The notes: a model not told the origin generated them from the letters alone. DNA of 51,517 nucleotides from an uncultured Bacteroidales bacterium (GCA_947589325.1 CANQAM010000015.1:1-51517), one strand, 5' to 3'; positions 16,164 through 26,274 are shown, numbered from the stretch's first letter. A program made the numbers and translations.

Positions 16164-16209
16164 CGGATAATCTGCTCTCCCCCGCCGATAGGAGGGGGCA
16201 ATATATCCG
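16164..16209 (-). terminator. Possible terminator hairpin after uxuA
   Basis: CGGATA at 16164-16169 pairs with TATCCG at 16204-16209. Inside, CCCCC-G-CC (16179-16186) pairs with GG-A-GGGGG (16191-16198) around a GATA loop with one mismatch. It lies 15-60 bp downstream of the uxuA stop. No strong T-tract, so efficiency is uncertain. Confidence 0.35.
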
Positions 16210-16223
16210 AAAACATTTACCTA

Positions 16224-17393
16224 CTAGATATAGGACTTGGCGATTCCCATTTCCAACCCTCTCAATTCCGCCAGACCTCTCAGTCGTCCGATACAAGAGT
16301 ATCCCGGATTGTTTTTCTTTTTCAGGTCATCTACCATCTGATGCCCGTGGTCGGGACGCATCGGTATGGAAACTTTGCGACGTTGCTGCAATTCGAGAAA
16401 TGCTTTCATGACATGATACATATCGACGTCGCCTTCCAAATGGTTGGCTTCATAGAAATTGCCTTCCTCGTCGCGTTGCGTGCTGCGTAAGTGCACGAAA
16501 TTGATGCGGTCGCCGAACCGCACCATCAGGGCGGCACAGTCATTGGCGCTGCTTACGCCCAAAGAACCGGTGCACAGGCACAGCCCATTGCTTTTGTTGG
16601 GAACGGCATCGATCAGAGCTTGAAAATCTGCGCCGCAACTCATGATGCGCGGCAATCCGAGTATGGAGTAGGGCGGGTCGTCAGGGTGGATAACCAGCTC
16701 GATGCCGCTCTCGTCGGCAACGGGGCAGATTTCGCTGAGAAAATAAATCAGGTTGGCGCGCAGCTTTTCGGGGGAGATGTCCTTGTAGCGGTCGAGCTCT
16801 TTCTGGAACTGTTCCAATGTGAAACTCTCTTCCGAACCGGGCAGACCGGCAATTATGTTGCGCACAAGCCGCTGCTTGTCGTCTTCCGTCATCTGCTCGA
16901 ATCGTGCTTTGGCTTTGACTTTTTCCTCGTCGGTGTAATCGGCTTCCGCACCGGGGCGTTTCAGCAGGAAGAGGTCGAAAGCGATGAATGCGGCACGTTC
17001 GAAACGCAAGGCACGGCTTCCGTCGGGCAGTTCGTAGGCCAGATCGGTACGTGTCCAGTCCAACACGGGCATGAAGTTGTAGGTGACGATTTTCACGCCG
17101 CATTTGGCGAGATTGCGGAGACTTTCCTTGTAGTTGTCTATATATCGGAGGAAGTCTCCGGTCTGTGTCTTGATATGTTCGTGTACGGGTACGCTTTCGA
17201 CGACAGACCAGCGGAGTCCCACGGATTCGATCATCTCCTTGCGTTTCATGATTTCTTCCACTGTCCACACCTCACCGTTGGGAATGTGGTGCAGGGCGTT
17301 CACGATGCCGGTGGCTCCGGCCTGTTTGATGTCCCACAGGCTGACAGGGTCGTTAGGTCCATACCAGCGCCAAGTTTGTTCACAAAGTATCAT
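16224..17393 (-). CDS. uxuA: Mannonate dehydratase
   Basis: A 389-residue UxuA, close to the usual length. It dehydrates D-mannonate to 2-keto-3-deoxygluconate in hexuronate breakdown. Family motifs run throughout: [21 protein letters not shown] at the N-terminus, [14 protein letters not shown], the metal-region [23 protein letters not shown] and FVHLRSTQR, and the C-terminal MRPDHGHQM. It lies 90 bp downstream of the SDR gene on the same strand, and the two should act in sequence. It is the last gene of the PUL. Glucuronate isomerase and KDG kinase/aldolase are not in this window. Confidence 0.96.
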   Translation of the reverse strand: MILCEQTWRWYGPNDPVSLWDIKQAGATGIVNALHHIPNGEVWTVEEIMKRKEMIESVGLRWSVVESVPVHEHIKTQTGDFLRYIDNYKESLRNLAKCGVKIVTYNFMPVLDWTRTDLAYELPDGSRALRFERAAFIAFDLFLLKRPGAEADYTDEEKVKAKARFEQMTEDDKQRLVRNIIAGLPGSEESFTLEQFQKELDRYKDISPEKLRANLIYFLSEICPVADESGIELVIHPDDPPYSILGLPRIMSCGADFQALIDAVPNKSNGLCLCTGSLGVSSANDCAALMVRFGDRINFVHLRSTQRDEEGNFYEANHLEGDVDMYHVMKAFLELQQRRKVSIPMRPDHGHQMVDDLKKKNNPGYSCIGRLRGLAELRGLEMGIAKSYI

Positions 17394-17483
17394 ATTGTAA
17401 TTTTATGTATGTTTTTATTTTTATTTCCGAAAGGAGGTTTTTATCTTGCGGAACGACAGAAATGTCCTACGGAATGGATTTCG

Positions 17484-18293
17484 TCAGATAGAGAAAGCGT
17501 CGAACCCGCCGTCCACTACCGAGAGTGCTCCGGTTACGAAGCTGGAAGCGTCGCTGATGAGATAGTGAATAGTTCCGAACAGTTCTTCCGGTTCGGCAAA
17601 GCGTCCGCACGGCGTATGGGCGATGATGGCCTTTGCGCGGTCTGTGTATGAACCGTCAGGATTGGTGAGCAGCGCACGGTTCTGGTTGGTAAGCAGAAAT
17701 CCCGGAACGATGGCATTCACGCGGAGGTCGGGACTGAATTTGGTAGCCAGTTCGGTTGCCATATAGCGGGTGTAGTTGCCGATAGCTGCCTTGGCGGAAC
17801 CATAGCCTACCACCCGTGTCAGCGGACGGAGAGCGGATTCGGAACAGAAATTAACAATGGCGCCTTTCTTGTTCTTTGCCATGACTTCTACGAACACCAT
17901 GGTGGGGAGTACCGTGCCGAAGAGGTTTAGGTCTACTACCTTGCGGAATGCGTCGATGTCCAGATCGAGCACCGTCTTGTCCGGTGCGATGGTGGCGCCC
18001 GCCATATTGCCGCCTGCGGCATTCAGCAGCACATCGATGGTGCCGAAATGTTCGAGTATAGCTTTCTTGTTTTCTTCCAGTATTTCCTTGTTCAGTACGT
18101 CGGTTACGAGAAACAGCGCTTCGGACTTTTTGTTGAGTTCGGCTTCCAGTTCCCTGCCCGGTTCTTCCACGCGGTCCAGAATGACAATCTTGGCACCTTG
18201 CTCTGCCAGATAGTGGGCGATGTTTTTCCCCAGAATACCGCAACCGCCTGTTATGACGATTACTTTCCCTTTAATGTCGAATAAGTTTTTCAT
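17484..18293 (-). CDS. SDR oxidoreductase, probable D-mannonate oxidoreductase (fructuronate reductase)
   Basis: A 269-residue short-chain dehydrogenase. The N-terminus has the cofactor motif TGGCGILG (about residues 15-22), then NAAGG near residue 92. The catalytic Ser is in NFCSESALR and Tyr/Lys in YGSAK (about 165-169). Placement between NagX and uxuA matches the Bacteroidales arrangement in which an SDR replaces the classical UxuB to interconvert fructuronate and mannonate. The acidic residue after the second strand (VILDRVEE) suggests NAD rather than NADP. Substrate assignment rests on context. It begins 4 bp after the stop of the NagX-like gene. Confidence 0.85.
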   Translation of the reverse strand: MKNLFDIKGKVIVITGGCGILGKNIAHYLAEQGAKIVILDRVEEPGRELEAELNKKSEALFLVTDVLNKEILEENKKAILEHFGTIDVLLNAAGGNMAGATIAPDKTVLDLDIDAFRKVVDLNLFGTVLPTMVFVEVMAKNKKGAIVNFCSESALRPLTRVVGYGSAKAAIGNYTRYMATELATKFSPDLRVNAIVPGFLLTNQNRALLTNPDGSYTDRAKAIIAHTPCGRFAEPEELFGTIHYLISDASSFVTGALSVVDGGFDAFSI

Positions 18294-18297
18294 ATCA

Positions 18298-19479
18298 TTA
18301 TATTTTAATATATATTTTACGTTTATATAATTGATAGCCGATTATCCAATTAATAAATACGAAAACTATTGCATAAGCGAGCGAAGCTCCGTATTCGCCT
18401 AATATAGGTTCGAACATTACCTTATATAGAAAATCCCGAATACTATAATTCTCTCCGTACCATACTACCGGAATAATCTGCAAAAGTTTTCCTAATACGC
18501 TGCCTAACACATACATAAACAAAGGATTAATGCCGAATGCCTCAAAAAAACGGCTCCATTTCTTATATCCTTTCACATCGATAATCCAGATAAGCAATGC
18601 CAAAGAAGTCGATGCAAAACCACACGTAACAAGCACGAATGTAGGCGACCATATTTTCTTATTGACAGGGCAGCCGTAACTCAATAAGAATCCGGCGAAA
18701 GTAAAAATACACCCTACCAAGAAAAGCCGAATAAGATAGATACTCAATTGCTCGCTTCGATTTGCAGCAGCGTATTTACTGTTTCCGAACAGAAGCCCTC
18801 CAACCCAAAATCCTAACAGAACATGAGCTATGGAAGGAATCGTACTTAATATACCGGCCGGATCGATACCATGGTCATTTTGTAAATGGGCGGCCGTTAA
18901 GACAGCATGATCTACAATGGAGCACACATTGGATTTATTGTACTCGAAACCATTACCGCACAATAAAATGATAAAATATCCGATAAGTAGCGAAAAAGCA
19001 AGGTAAGGAATGCGGCGATGTTTAATATTTAGGACAAGAACGGCACAAATACCGTAACAGAGGGCAAGCCGCTGCATCACACCCGGTATACGTAAATGGT
19101 CGAATGTCCATACCGAATTCCAAAGCCGCATACCCGGTCCGATATCTTCCGCAGGCTTTATCCAATATTCACAAAAATTACCGAACCAGTTTAGTGCCAC
19201 ACCTATAAAAAATAGAATTAACGTACGTTTCGCTACTTTCAGAAGAACCGGAAAGCGGCATTCAAAATTATATTTTTTCAATGATATATACATCGAAATC
19301 CCCATGATAAATATAAAAAAAGGAAATATCAAGTCTGTCGGCGTCAATCCGTTCCACGGAGCGTGGAGTAACGGGGCGTATACATACTTCCAATTACCGG
19401 GATGATTTACCAACGCCATACCGGCAACACTGATACCCCTTAAAATGTCAAGGGCAAGAATTCTTTTATTTACTTCCAT
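18298..19479 (-). CDS. NagX/HGSNAT-like membrane acetyltransferase (DUF5009/DUF1624)
   Basis: A 393-residue protein with about 10-11 TM segments. It belongs to the heparan-alpha-glucosaminide N-acetyltransferase-like family called NagX in bacterial GlcNAc clusters. The signature near the N-terminus is ALDILRGISVAGMALVNH then PWNGLTPTDLIFPFFIFIMG. The helix ending in RIPGVMQRLALCYG and the YRDFLYKVMFEPILG-like C-terminal segment are also typical. Animal HGSNAT moves acetyl from cytosolic acetyl-CoA to glucosamine across the membrane; the bacterial role is unproven. Context with nagA/nagB supports amino-sugar chemistry. Codons and base composition are AT-richer than in the neighbouring uxuA. 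Confidence 0.85.
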   Translation of the reverse strand: MEVNKRILALDILRGISVAGMALVNHPGNWKYVYAPLLHAPWNGLTPTDLIFPFFIFIMGISMYISLKKYNFECRFPVLLKVAKRTLILFFIGVALNWFGNFCEYWIKPAEDIGPGMRLWNSVWTFDHLRIPGVMQRLALCYGICAVLVLNIKHRRIPYLAFSLLIGYFIILLCGNGFEYNKSNVCSIVDHAVLTAAHLQNDHGIDPAGILSTIPSIAHVLLGFWVGGLLFGNSKYAAANRSEQLSIYLIRLFLVGCIFTFAGFLLSYGCPVNKKIWSPTFVLVTCGFASTSLALLIWIIDVKGYKKWSRFFEAFGINPLFMYVLGSVLGKLLQIIPVVWYGENYSIRDFLYKVMFEPILGEYGASLAYAIVFVFINWIIGYQLYKRKIYIKI

Positions 19480-19562
19480 TGCGTTACGTTAATCAGACAA
19501 TTTATTTATTCGAAATTTCCTATTATGTTTTATACCTATTTCACCCTACGTAAAGTATAAAT

Positions 19563-19616
19563 GTAAGTCCGGTATCAATCACTTCCATCTTGTGGAGGAC
19601 GGAATACCGGACTTAC
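19563..19616 (-). terminator. Long inverted repeat between the PUL surface-protein gene and the NagX gene
   Basis: GTAAGTCCGGTAT at 19563-19575 is exactly complementary to 19604-19616 (13 bp), with a 28-nt loop that holds a small TCCA/TGGA hairpin. It lies 35 bp after the stop at 19652. On the minus strand the following bases are only moderately T-rich (ACATTTATACTTTA), so it may attenuate or stabilise rather than fully terminate. Confidence 0.5.
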
Positions 19617-19651
19617 CTGTTTAATCACTGCCTATAAGAACGCTTCGTTAT

Positions 19652-21541
19652 TCAGAAGACACCGATTTGTTTGATACAGCGGATATAGCGTTTGGTAGCA
19701 TTGTCTTTTTTAGGTGTATCAGCCTGCGCTCCGATATAACGTTTGCCTACTCTAATGTAAGAACCGTATTCAGCACTAAGTTCTGTACTTCCCCAATACT
19801 GGTCTCCATTACTGGAATCTGCGTCAGTATTCAGCTTAGTGCCGCCGTGGTCTTCCAGCACCTTATCGAAAGCTGCTCGAGCTTCTTTTTCGTTCTCTGA
19901 TATTTGTGCCGGTGTTTTATTTGTAGCATCATCAAAAGTAGTTCCGTTATAGGCTTCGAACAGAGCTTTCAGTTCATTGATGGCGGGCCAATACCAATCG
20001 TTCTCGCAAAACTCTAATGCCGGTACATTACCGTCGTTCGCATCTCTCAACTTTTTGGTGTTTTCATACCCATTGTCTTCGTCTTCCACACCGTATGCTT
20101 TCGCTTCAGTACTCCATGCCAATGTAGTTTCCGAACGTGTCAGACTGACAATCTTGGCCGTCTTTCCATCTTCAGACACCCAGAATATCACACCTTTCGT
20201 ATCATTGTCTTCATAATATTCGCCTACTTTATACTCCGGTACCTCCGGTTCGTCAGGAGGAGTCACGGCTTCAGCGGCTTTTTGGGTAACGGTTATCACG
20301 TCGGAATACCCCTTGCCGTCGAAGCCCGACACATTAACAGTAACTTGGGTGCTTCGGGGATTTGTCTCCGTATTTTCCGACAAAGCCTTTATCACGACCG
20401 TATTACCTTGAACTTCTGCCGAACACCATGTATTGTCTTCCGGAGTTGCAGAAGTCAGAGTACCGTTCGTTATCGTTACAATTACGGATTCTTCGCTATT
20501 CGCCGTATTCTCCAACTCCACGCTCTTCTTGTCCAACGTGAGGGAAACTTCGATAGGTTCAGGCCCGGGTTTGTAATCGCCTATAGCCTTGACACAACGG
20601 ATAAAGCGCTGTGTTCCGGTCTTTTTACATTGACCGTCTCCCATATTCACAAGAAACTTGCTGAACCGCACATTACATCCATATATGGCATAGCTTTCAC
20701 TCGAATTATCTTCGGTGCTTGCCCAGTAAGATTCACCGTTGCCCGATGTCGAAAGATCCAACGCGGTGCCTCCATGGTCCGTGAATATCTTGTCGAATTT
20801 GGCACGCGCTGTCTTTTCTTGTTCATTGCCGCCTACTACTGTCGATGGCTCCTCTCCTTCGGGTGTTCCGTTGTAAGCATTGAAGAGTTCGACCAATTCA
20901 TTGACAGCCGGCCAATACCAACCCTCGCCATGGGCATCGCAAAATGCCAATGCGGGAATCGAACCGTTCTCTCCTTCCGCGCTGCTGCGTATCACGTCGG
21001 TATTGGCTTGTCCGTCTACTTTTGAATAAGCACCGATGAAAGATGTACCTTCCGTAGACCAAGCGCCACCCAAACGATCCAGCGAAACGGCTTTGGCTAT
21101 CGTCGGATTCTCCTTGTCTACCCAGAATATCACACCGACTGCTTTTCCGTCTTCATAGTAGATATCGCCTACTTCATAGTTATCGCCCTCGTGTTCGAAA
21201 TAAGGAGGCATGGTGATAGTAATCGTTACTTTTTCGTTTCCGATGTACAAATCAACGGAGCCCGTGCGCTCTGCACCGGTATCGTTTTTCTGATAGGTTA
21301 GCGTCAGACAGCGTTTTGATACGGTAGCCGTCAGCCAATCTTTACAATAGTCTGCCACTATGGCCGTTACATTGTCGGTATTGGCCGTCATCAGAATGTC
21401 CGTAGAACCTTGTTCTCCACTCGACAAGGTCACGTTGGTTTCATCGATAGAGAATTCGATCTCATCTACTTTGTCATCGGTACATGCCTGTATGCACATA
21501 CATAGCATAATGACACTCAATAATTTAATAGCTGTTTTCAT
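19652..21541 (-). CDS. PUL surface lipoprotein with duplicated BACON and DUF1566-like domains
   Basis: About 629 residues from ATG 21541 (start set by signal peptide MKTAIKLLSVIMLCMCIQAC; Cys at residue 20). Order: a BACON-like domain (about 25-100), a DUF1566/Lcl_C-like domain (about 115-320, with VGVIFWVDKENPT, GWYWPAVNELVELF, SYWAST and RFIRCVK), a second BACON domain (about 330-420, ending VITVTQKA), and a second DUF1566-like domain (about 430-629, with KGVIFWVSEDGKT, DWYWPAINELKALF, QYWGST and RYIRCIK). The halves are clear duplicates. It lies directly after SusD, where SusE/F-type glycan-binding proteins sit, so surface glycan binding is likely. The ligand is unknown. Confidence 0.82.
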   Translation of the reverse strand: MKTAIKLLSVIMLCMCIQACTDDKVDEIEFSIDETNVTLSSGEQGSTDILMTANTDNVTAIVADYCKDWLTATVSKRCLTLTYQKNDTGAERTGSVDLYIGNEKVTITITMPPYFEHEGDNYEVGDIYYEDGKAVGVIFWVDKENPTIAKAVSLDRLGGAWSTEGTSFIGAYSKVDGQANTDVIRSSAEGENGSIPALAFCDAHGEGWYWPAVNELVELFNAYNGTPEGEEPSTVVGGNEQEKTARAKFDKIFTDHGGTALDLSTSGNGESYWASTEDNSSESYAIYGCNVRFSKFLVNMGDGQCKKTGTQRFIRCVKAIGDYKPGPEPIEVSLTLDKKSVELENTANSEESVIVTITNGTLTSATPEDNTWCSAEVQGNTVVIKALSENTETNPRSTQVTVNVSGFDGKGYSDVITVTQKAAEAVTPPDEPEVPEYKVGEYYEDNDTKGVIFWVSEDGKTAKIVSLTRSETTLAWSTEAKAYGVEDEDNGYENTKKLRDANDGNVPALEFCENDWYWPAINELKALFEAYNGTTFDDATNKTPAQISENEKEARAAFDKVLEDHGGTKLNTDADSSNGDQYWGSTELSAEYGSYIRVGKRYIGAQADTPKKDNATKRYIRCIKQIGVF

Positions 21542-21566
21542 TGGATTTGGATTTAAGTTGTTTTTA

Positions 21567-23186
21567 TTAGTTCCATACATCTGTTTGCGGGAAGTTTTCC
21601 GCTCCCATCAATAGTATCTGATCACTCGGGATAGGCCATTTTTCGTGTTTGCCTTTTATAAAGTTATTACGGGCTTCTGTGTAATCTTTGTCCAAATAAG
21701 GATTTTCTGTCCGCGATTCACCCGAATACTTCGTGCAATAATCATACAATAGCCCCAAACGTTTCAACAGAGGCCAACGAACACCCTCAAAATGAAGCTC
21801 GCGAGCGTATTCGTCGAGAATATCCTCAAGGGTCAAATCTCCTGTAAAGGGAGGATTGCCGGCACGTTGATACGTCATGTTGTAAAAGTTCACTGCCGGA
21901 GCATTCTCTCCTTTGTGGAAATGAGCTTCCGCGCACATCAGGCAGGTTTCGGCCAGACGATAGACAATCAAATCGCGGAAACTCGACTGACGTGTAGGTA
22001 AGTCCTCATTGGTCCAGAAGTCTGAATGTTTGACGGACATGGGATGCAAGTTCCGGCAATAGTTGCTGCCGGCAGCCTCCGGAGCGATGACTTGACCGTA
22101 TTTCGGCGAATTCGGGTCATTATACGTAAAGTCATGAATAAATAATTTCTCCTTTCGCGTATCTGTGTCGGAATATAAATCGAATAGGTGTTGATTGGGG
22201 AATACACGACCAAAGCCATAGCCGCCGTATTTGCTGTCGCATACGCAGCCCTCTATGCTGCGATACTGAGAGGTTACATACACCGATATCGGATGGCCTC
22301 TCAATGTAGAGCCGCTAACCGTTCCGCCTCCTCCCACATTCTTGGAGAACTGGTAGGCAAACAAGACTTCCTTAGAACGGAAATTCTCATTGGAGAATAC
22401 CGTTTCCGTGTTCTTCTCCATGCCATAGTAGGCTGTACCGTCTCTCACCAAAATGTCTTCACACTGCGTGATGGCTTCGTCCCAATCTTCTTCCCACATA
22501 GCCACTTGGGCACGCACATGCTTTGCCACAGCTTTGGTGAAACGGCCATACATCACGCCATTGTTATAGGTGGGAATTTCCCAGCCCAAGCAGCGAATAG
22601 CCTCATCGAGATCTTTTTTTATCACCTCAAACACTTTTTCTTTCGTTGCCGGCGTATAGTGACGGTTTAGATTATCCACCTGTGTCGCTTCGGTATTCAA
22701 ATAAATCCGTTCATAGCGTTTCCACAGCTCGAAGAATGAACGTCCGCGGAACAGTCTTGCTTCGCCGTAAATGCTCTCGATGTCCTTATCATCGAGCCCC
22801 AGACGTTCGGCAGCTTCGATAATCTCATTAGCCTTTCCTATCAAAGAATAATGGAACTTCCAAAAGTCGCTGACTTCCGGCGAATCGGCATTCAACTGGT
22901 CCAAACGAGCTACACGGGCGCAGTTTCCGGCACGAAACAGAATAATGTCCGTATCGAAATCGAAAGTTTGCAGCAGATAAACGATAGATGCCTCGTTCGA
23001 ATCATCGACCACTTTATCCCGTTCGGATACATAGAGACCTATAATGGCTCTATTCAGCCCTTCCTTGGAGGTGTACAGGTAATTGGTGGTTACCCGTGTT
23101 TCCGACTCCAAGTCCAACAGATGATTACATCCTGTCAAAAACAAGCAGAAGAAACCTGCGATAAAATATGATATATTCTTTTTCAT
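21567..23186 (-). CDS. RagB/SusD family glycan-binding lipoprotein
   Basis: A 539-residue SusD homologue, the surface lipoprotein that captures glycan and closes over the SusC pore. The lipobox-like FLTGC is near residue 19. Family segments are present: SKEGLNRAIIGLY, SLIGKANEIIEAAERL, EARLFRGRSFFELWKRYE, and the C-terminal LDEYARELHFEGVRWPLLKRLG. It starts 13 bp after the SusC stop and ends 25 bp before the next lipoprotein. The specificity cannot be read from sequence; the locus points to a GlcNAc-containing glycan. Confidence 0.96.
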   Translation of the reverse strand: MKKNISYFIAGFFCLFLTGCNHLLDLESETRVTTNYLYTSKEGLNRAIIGLYVSERDKVVDDSNEASIVYLLQTFDFDTDIILFRAGNCARVARLDQLNADSPEVSDFWKFHYSLIGKANEIIEAAERLGLDDKDIESIYGEARLFRGRSFFELWKRYERIYLNTEATQVDNLNRHYTPATKEKVFEVIKKDLDEAIRCLGWEIPTYNNGVMYGRFTKAVAKHVRAQVAMWEEDWDEAITQCEDILVRDGTAYYGMEKNTETVFSNENFRSKEVLFAYQFSKNVGGGGTVSGSTLRGHPISVYVTSQYRSIEGCVCDSKYGGYGFGRVFPNQHLFDLYSDTDTRKEKLFIHDFTYNDPNSPKYGQVIAPEAAGSNYCRNLHPMSVKHSDFWTNEDLPTRQSSFRDLIVYRLAETCLMCAEAHFHKGENAPAVNFYNMTYQRAGNPPFTGDLTLEDILDEYARELHFEGVRWPLLKRLGLLYDYCTKYSGESRTENPYLDKDYTEARNNFIKGKHEKWPIPSDQILLMGAENFPQTDVWN

Positions 23187-23199
23187 GATGATTACTTTT

Positions 23200-26100
23200 T
23201 TAGAATGACAGATTTACACCAAATACATATTGTTGCGACTCCGGATATGCGCTCCCAAGCACCTCCGGACTATAAGCCCGAACCTTGGTGAAGGTAAGCA
23301 GGTTGGTGCCTGTAACATATAACCGCAGTTTGCAATGCAACTTGTTCGCTAATTTCTGAGGCAGCGTGTACCCAATCTGTAAGGTGCGCAGACGCAGGTA
23401 AGAGGCATCTTGATATGCACATGACCGCAAATACGGAATCTCTCCGGCAGAGAAAGGACGGGGGAATTCGTTTGTAGGGTTGTCGGAGGTCCAATAATTC
23501 ACCTTTATTCCGTTGTTTTTGCCGCGTAAGTCGCCGCCATATTCACCGTTATACAGCAACGGATTGAGAATATATCCGCCCGAAACGGCATACCAGTCCA
23601 TATACAAATCGAGGTCCTTCCATGTCAAATGGGTAGACAGCGACACGGTAAAGTCGGGATCGCGCTTGTATACTACTCTATCTTCTTCATTAATCTTGTT
23701 ATCGCCGTTTACGTCGCGTAACTTCACGCTGCCGGGGGTAACCACATCGCTGCGCGACACTACCGCATCGGCTATGCCATCGCCGTTCGTGTCTACAGTA
23801 GGTTTCAACTCGTAGCTCAACACCCCACCTTGGTCGCGGTGAATGTAAAAGTCATCATACTGATAAATGCCATCAGTCTTATAGTCATAGTAAGCGTTGA
23901 TAGGCGAACCGACAATCCACCCGTTACCCGGTTGGCTCATGGGCTTGCCGTTGGCATCGACCCTGTCGTCTATTTTGACAATCTCATTCTTGAACTGGCT
24001 GAAATTAATCGTTGCCGTCCAATTCCAGTTCTTGCGCCTCAACAGTTCGCCTGTGATGCCGATGTCAAAACCTTGCGACTTGGTTTCGCCTAAATTGTCG
24101 AGCATGGAGGTGTAGCCCAGCGAAGCATTCAGCATACGCGACACCAGCAAATCCGTAGTGCGGGTGTGATAGTATTCGATGGAGCCGGTCAGTCTGTTGT
24201 TGAAGAATCCGAAATCCATGCCGACATTCATTGTCGCCGACTTTTCCCACTTCAGGTTCGGATTGGAAAGTTCGGAACCGGGCAGGTAACCCATGTAGTA
24301 GACGTCGCCGAACTCTCCGGCATAGTCTTTTGCCAGTCCTAAGGTGGTATAATTGTCTATTCCGTTTTGGTTGCCGACGATGCCATAACTTACGCGCAGC
24401 TTCAGATTATCCACCCACGTAGCTTTCGCCATGAATTCCTCCTCGTTGATTCGCCATGCTAATGCAACCGATGGAAAATTTCCCCACTTATTGTTCTTGC
24501 CGAACCGGCTGGAACCGTCTCTGCGATAGGCAACATTCAGTAAATAGCGGTCTTTGTATCCGTACTGTGCTCTTAACATGAAAGAAACCAAGTTGTTCCG
24601 GGAGTATTTACGCTCCGCCTCCGCAATCTCACCGTTGGCAATAAAATTATAGCCCAGATCTATCGGCAAGTTCTGTGCACTATAACCGATATTCTTGGAG
24701 AGATCCTTGTCTATGGACTGTACGCCTGTCAGGTTCAATGCATGATCCTTGTTATGGAAAGGAACATCATATTTCACGACATTTTCTATCAATTGCTTTA
24801 CTCTTGTTTCGTTGAGCAGTTCGGCACTTGAACCTCCACTCAGATATTGGGCATCGCGTGCCCGTCCTTCTTCGTTTACCCGATTGTAATACGAAACATT
24901 GAATTGATAAGAAAATCCTTTGAACAGTTTGAAGTTGGCAAAGGCGTTCAGACGGTAGTTGTTGGCCTCGGAACGATGTGTCTCGTGTTGCGCATTATAC
25001 AACGGATTTCTGTCATTCGAACTATCGATATAAGGTGCATAACTGCCATCTTCGTTATAAACAGTGGCTAATGGAGTTCGTGTAATGAATTGATAAAAAG
25101 AACCGTTTTCGATATCCCGCGAGGAGAATCCGAATGAACCGTTTACCCCTATGGTTAACCACTTTTTGACATCGTAGTCCATATTGATACGGCCACTCAG
25201 ACGCTCGTAGTCGGAGTTTAGTTTAATCAAACCGTCCTGATAAAAGTATCCCACGCTGACAGCGGCTCTCAGATTTTTATAACCTCCTCTGAAACTTAAT
25301 TCATGATTATGATATAGAGCGGCTTTCTTAAACATCAAATCTTCCCAATCGATGTAATTACCGGTTTTATAGACTTCACTCATCATTTCATCGCTCAATG
25401 CTACGGAAATAGGCACTTCGTTGCCATAGATACAACCGCGGCTGTTGGCTTCGGCTTCTCGCCGCATTATTACCCATTCGTCGCCGGAATAGTAGTCGAA
25501 ATTGCGATGCAGACGTTGAAAGCCCACATAGCCGTTGTAGTTTATCTCACACTTGCCGCTCTCGCCGCGTTTGGTGGTTACCAAGATGACACCGTCGCTG
25601 GCACGTGCACCATAAATGGCTTGCGAGGCAGCATCTTTTAAGACCTCGATGGATTTGATGTCGTTGGAGTTTATCATGGCAAACTCTGTATCGCTGGCCA
25701 CACTCCCGTCAATGACATACAGTGGCGTATTACTGGCTGTGATGGAGCGCGTACCGCGAATCTTGATGGAGGGTACGCTGCCGGGTCGTCCGGAGGAGCT
25801 GGTAATCGTAACTCCGGGAGCACGTCCGCGAAGCATCTCTGCGGCGTTGGAAGCCGGAAAGGTTTTCATTTCACCGGTATTGACGGAGGAAATAGAAGTT
25901 GCGACATCGCTCTTACGCATCGTACCGTATCCGACTACAACCACTTCATTGAGTATCTGGCTCTCTAACTCCAATTCCACGTCGATTGTCGTTCTTCCAT
26001 TAACGGGTACGTACTGGTTCTTATAACCCAGATAGCGAAATATCAGGGTCGCGTCAGAAGCGGTTTCAATCACATATTTGCCATTTACATCGGTAACACT

Positions 26101-26274
26101 TGCCACCCGAGCCTCTTTTGTCGTAACTGTGGCTCCGATAACCGGTATCGATTCTCCGTTTTCCGTTCTTTCCGTCACCGTTCCCGTGACAGATATATTC
26201 TGTGCTGCTAAGTCGGAAAACAGACAAAACAGACAAAATATTAAACAACATCTAAATGGGCTGTATCGTTTCAT
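23200..26274 (-). CDS. SusC/RagA family TonB-linked outer membrane protein
   Basis: A 1024-residue TonB-dependent outer-membrane transporter. Signal peptide (ending SDLAAQ near residue 25), then a carboxypeptidase-regulatory-like domain (about 27-105, ISVTGTVTERTENG to TTIDVELELES). The TonB-box region LNEVVVVGYGTMRKSD lies about 112-127 and the plug, with IRGTRSITASNTPLYVIDG, about 130-240. The rest is the 22-strand barrel ending in a C-terminal Phe (YVFGVNLSF). It imports oligosaccharides together with the SusD encoded next. It follows the unknown lipoprotein gene after 47 bp. Confidence 0.97.
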   Translation of the reverse strand: MKRYSPFRCCLIFCLFCLFSDLAAQNISVTGTVTERTENGESIPVIGATVTTKEARVASVTDVNGKYVIETASDATLIFRYLGYKNQYVPVNGRTTIDVELELESQILNEVVVVGYGTMRKSDVATSISSVNTGEMKTFPASNAAEMLRGRAPGVTITSSSGRPGSVPSIKIRGTRSITASNTPLYVIDGSVASDTEFAMINSNDIKSIEVLKDAASQAIYGARASDGVILVTTKRGESGKCEINYNGYVGFQRLHRNFDYYSGDEWVIMRREAEANSRGCIYGNEVPISVALSDEMMSEVYKTGNYIDWEDLMFKKAALYHNHELSFRGGYKNLRAAVSVGYFYQDGLIKLNSDYERLSGRINMDYDVKKWLTIGVNGSFGFSSRDIENGSFYQFITRTPLATVYNEDGSYAPYIDSSNDRNPLYNAQHETHRSEANNYRLNAFANFKLFKGFSYQFNVSYYNRVNEEGRARDAQYLSGGSSAELLNETRVKQLIENVVKYDVPFHNKDHALNLTGVQSIDKDLSKNIGYSAQNLPIDLGYNFIANGEIAEAERKYSRNNLVSFMLRAQYGYKDRYLLNVAYRRDGSSRFGKNNKWGNFPSVALAWRINEEEFMAKATWVDNLKLRVSYGIVGNQNGIDNYTTLGLAKDYAGEFGDVYYMGYLPGSELSNPNLKWEKSATMNVGMDFGFFNNRLTGSIEYYHTRTTDLLVSRMLNASLGYTSMLDNLGETKSQGFDIGITGELLRRKNWNWTATINFSQFKNEIVKIDDRVDANGKPMSQPGNGWIVGSPINAYYDYKTDGIYQYDDFYIHRDQGGVLSYELKPTVDTNGDGIADAVVSRSDVVTPGSVKLRDVNGDNKINEEDRVVYKRDPDFTVSLSTHLTWKDLDLYMDWYAVSGGYILNPLLYNGEYGGDLRGKNNGIKVNYWTSDNPTNEFPRPFSAGEIPYLRSCAYQDASYLRLRTLQIGYTLPQKLANKLHCKLRLYVTGTNLLTFTKVRAYSPEVLGSAYPESQQYVFGVNLSF

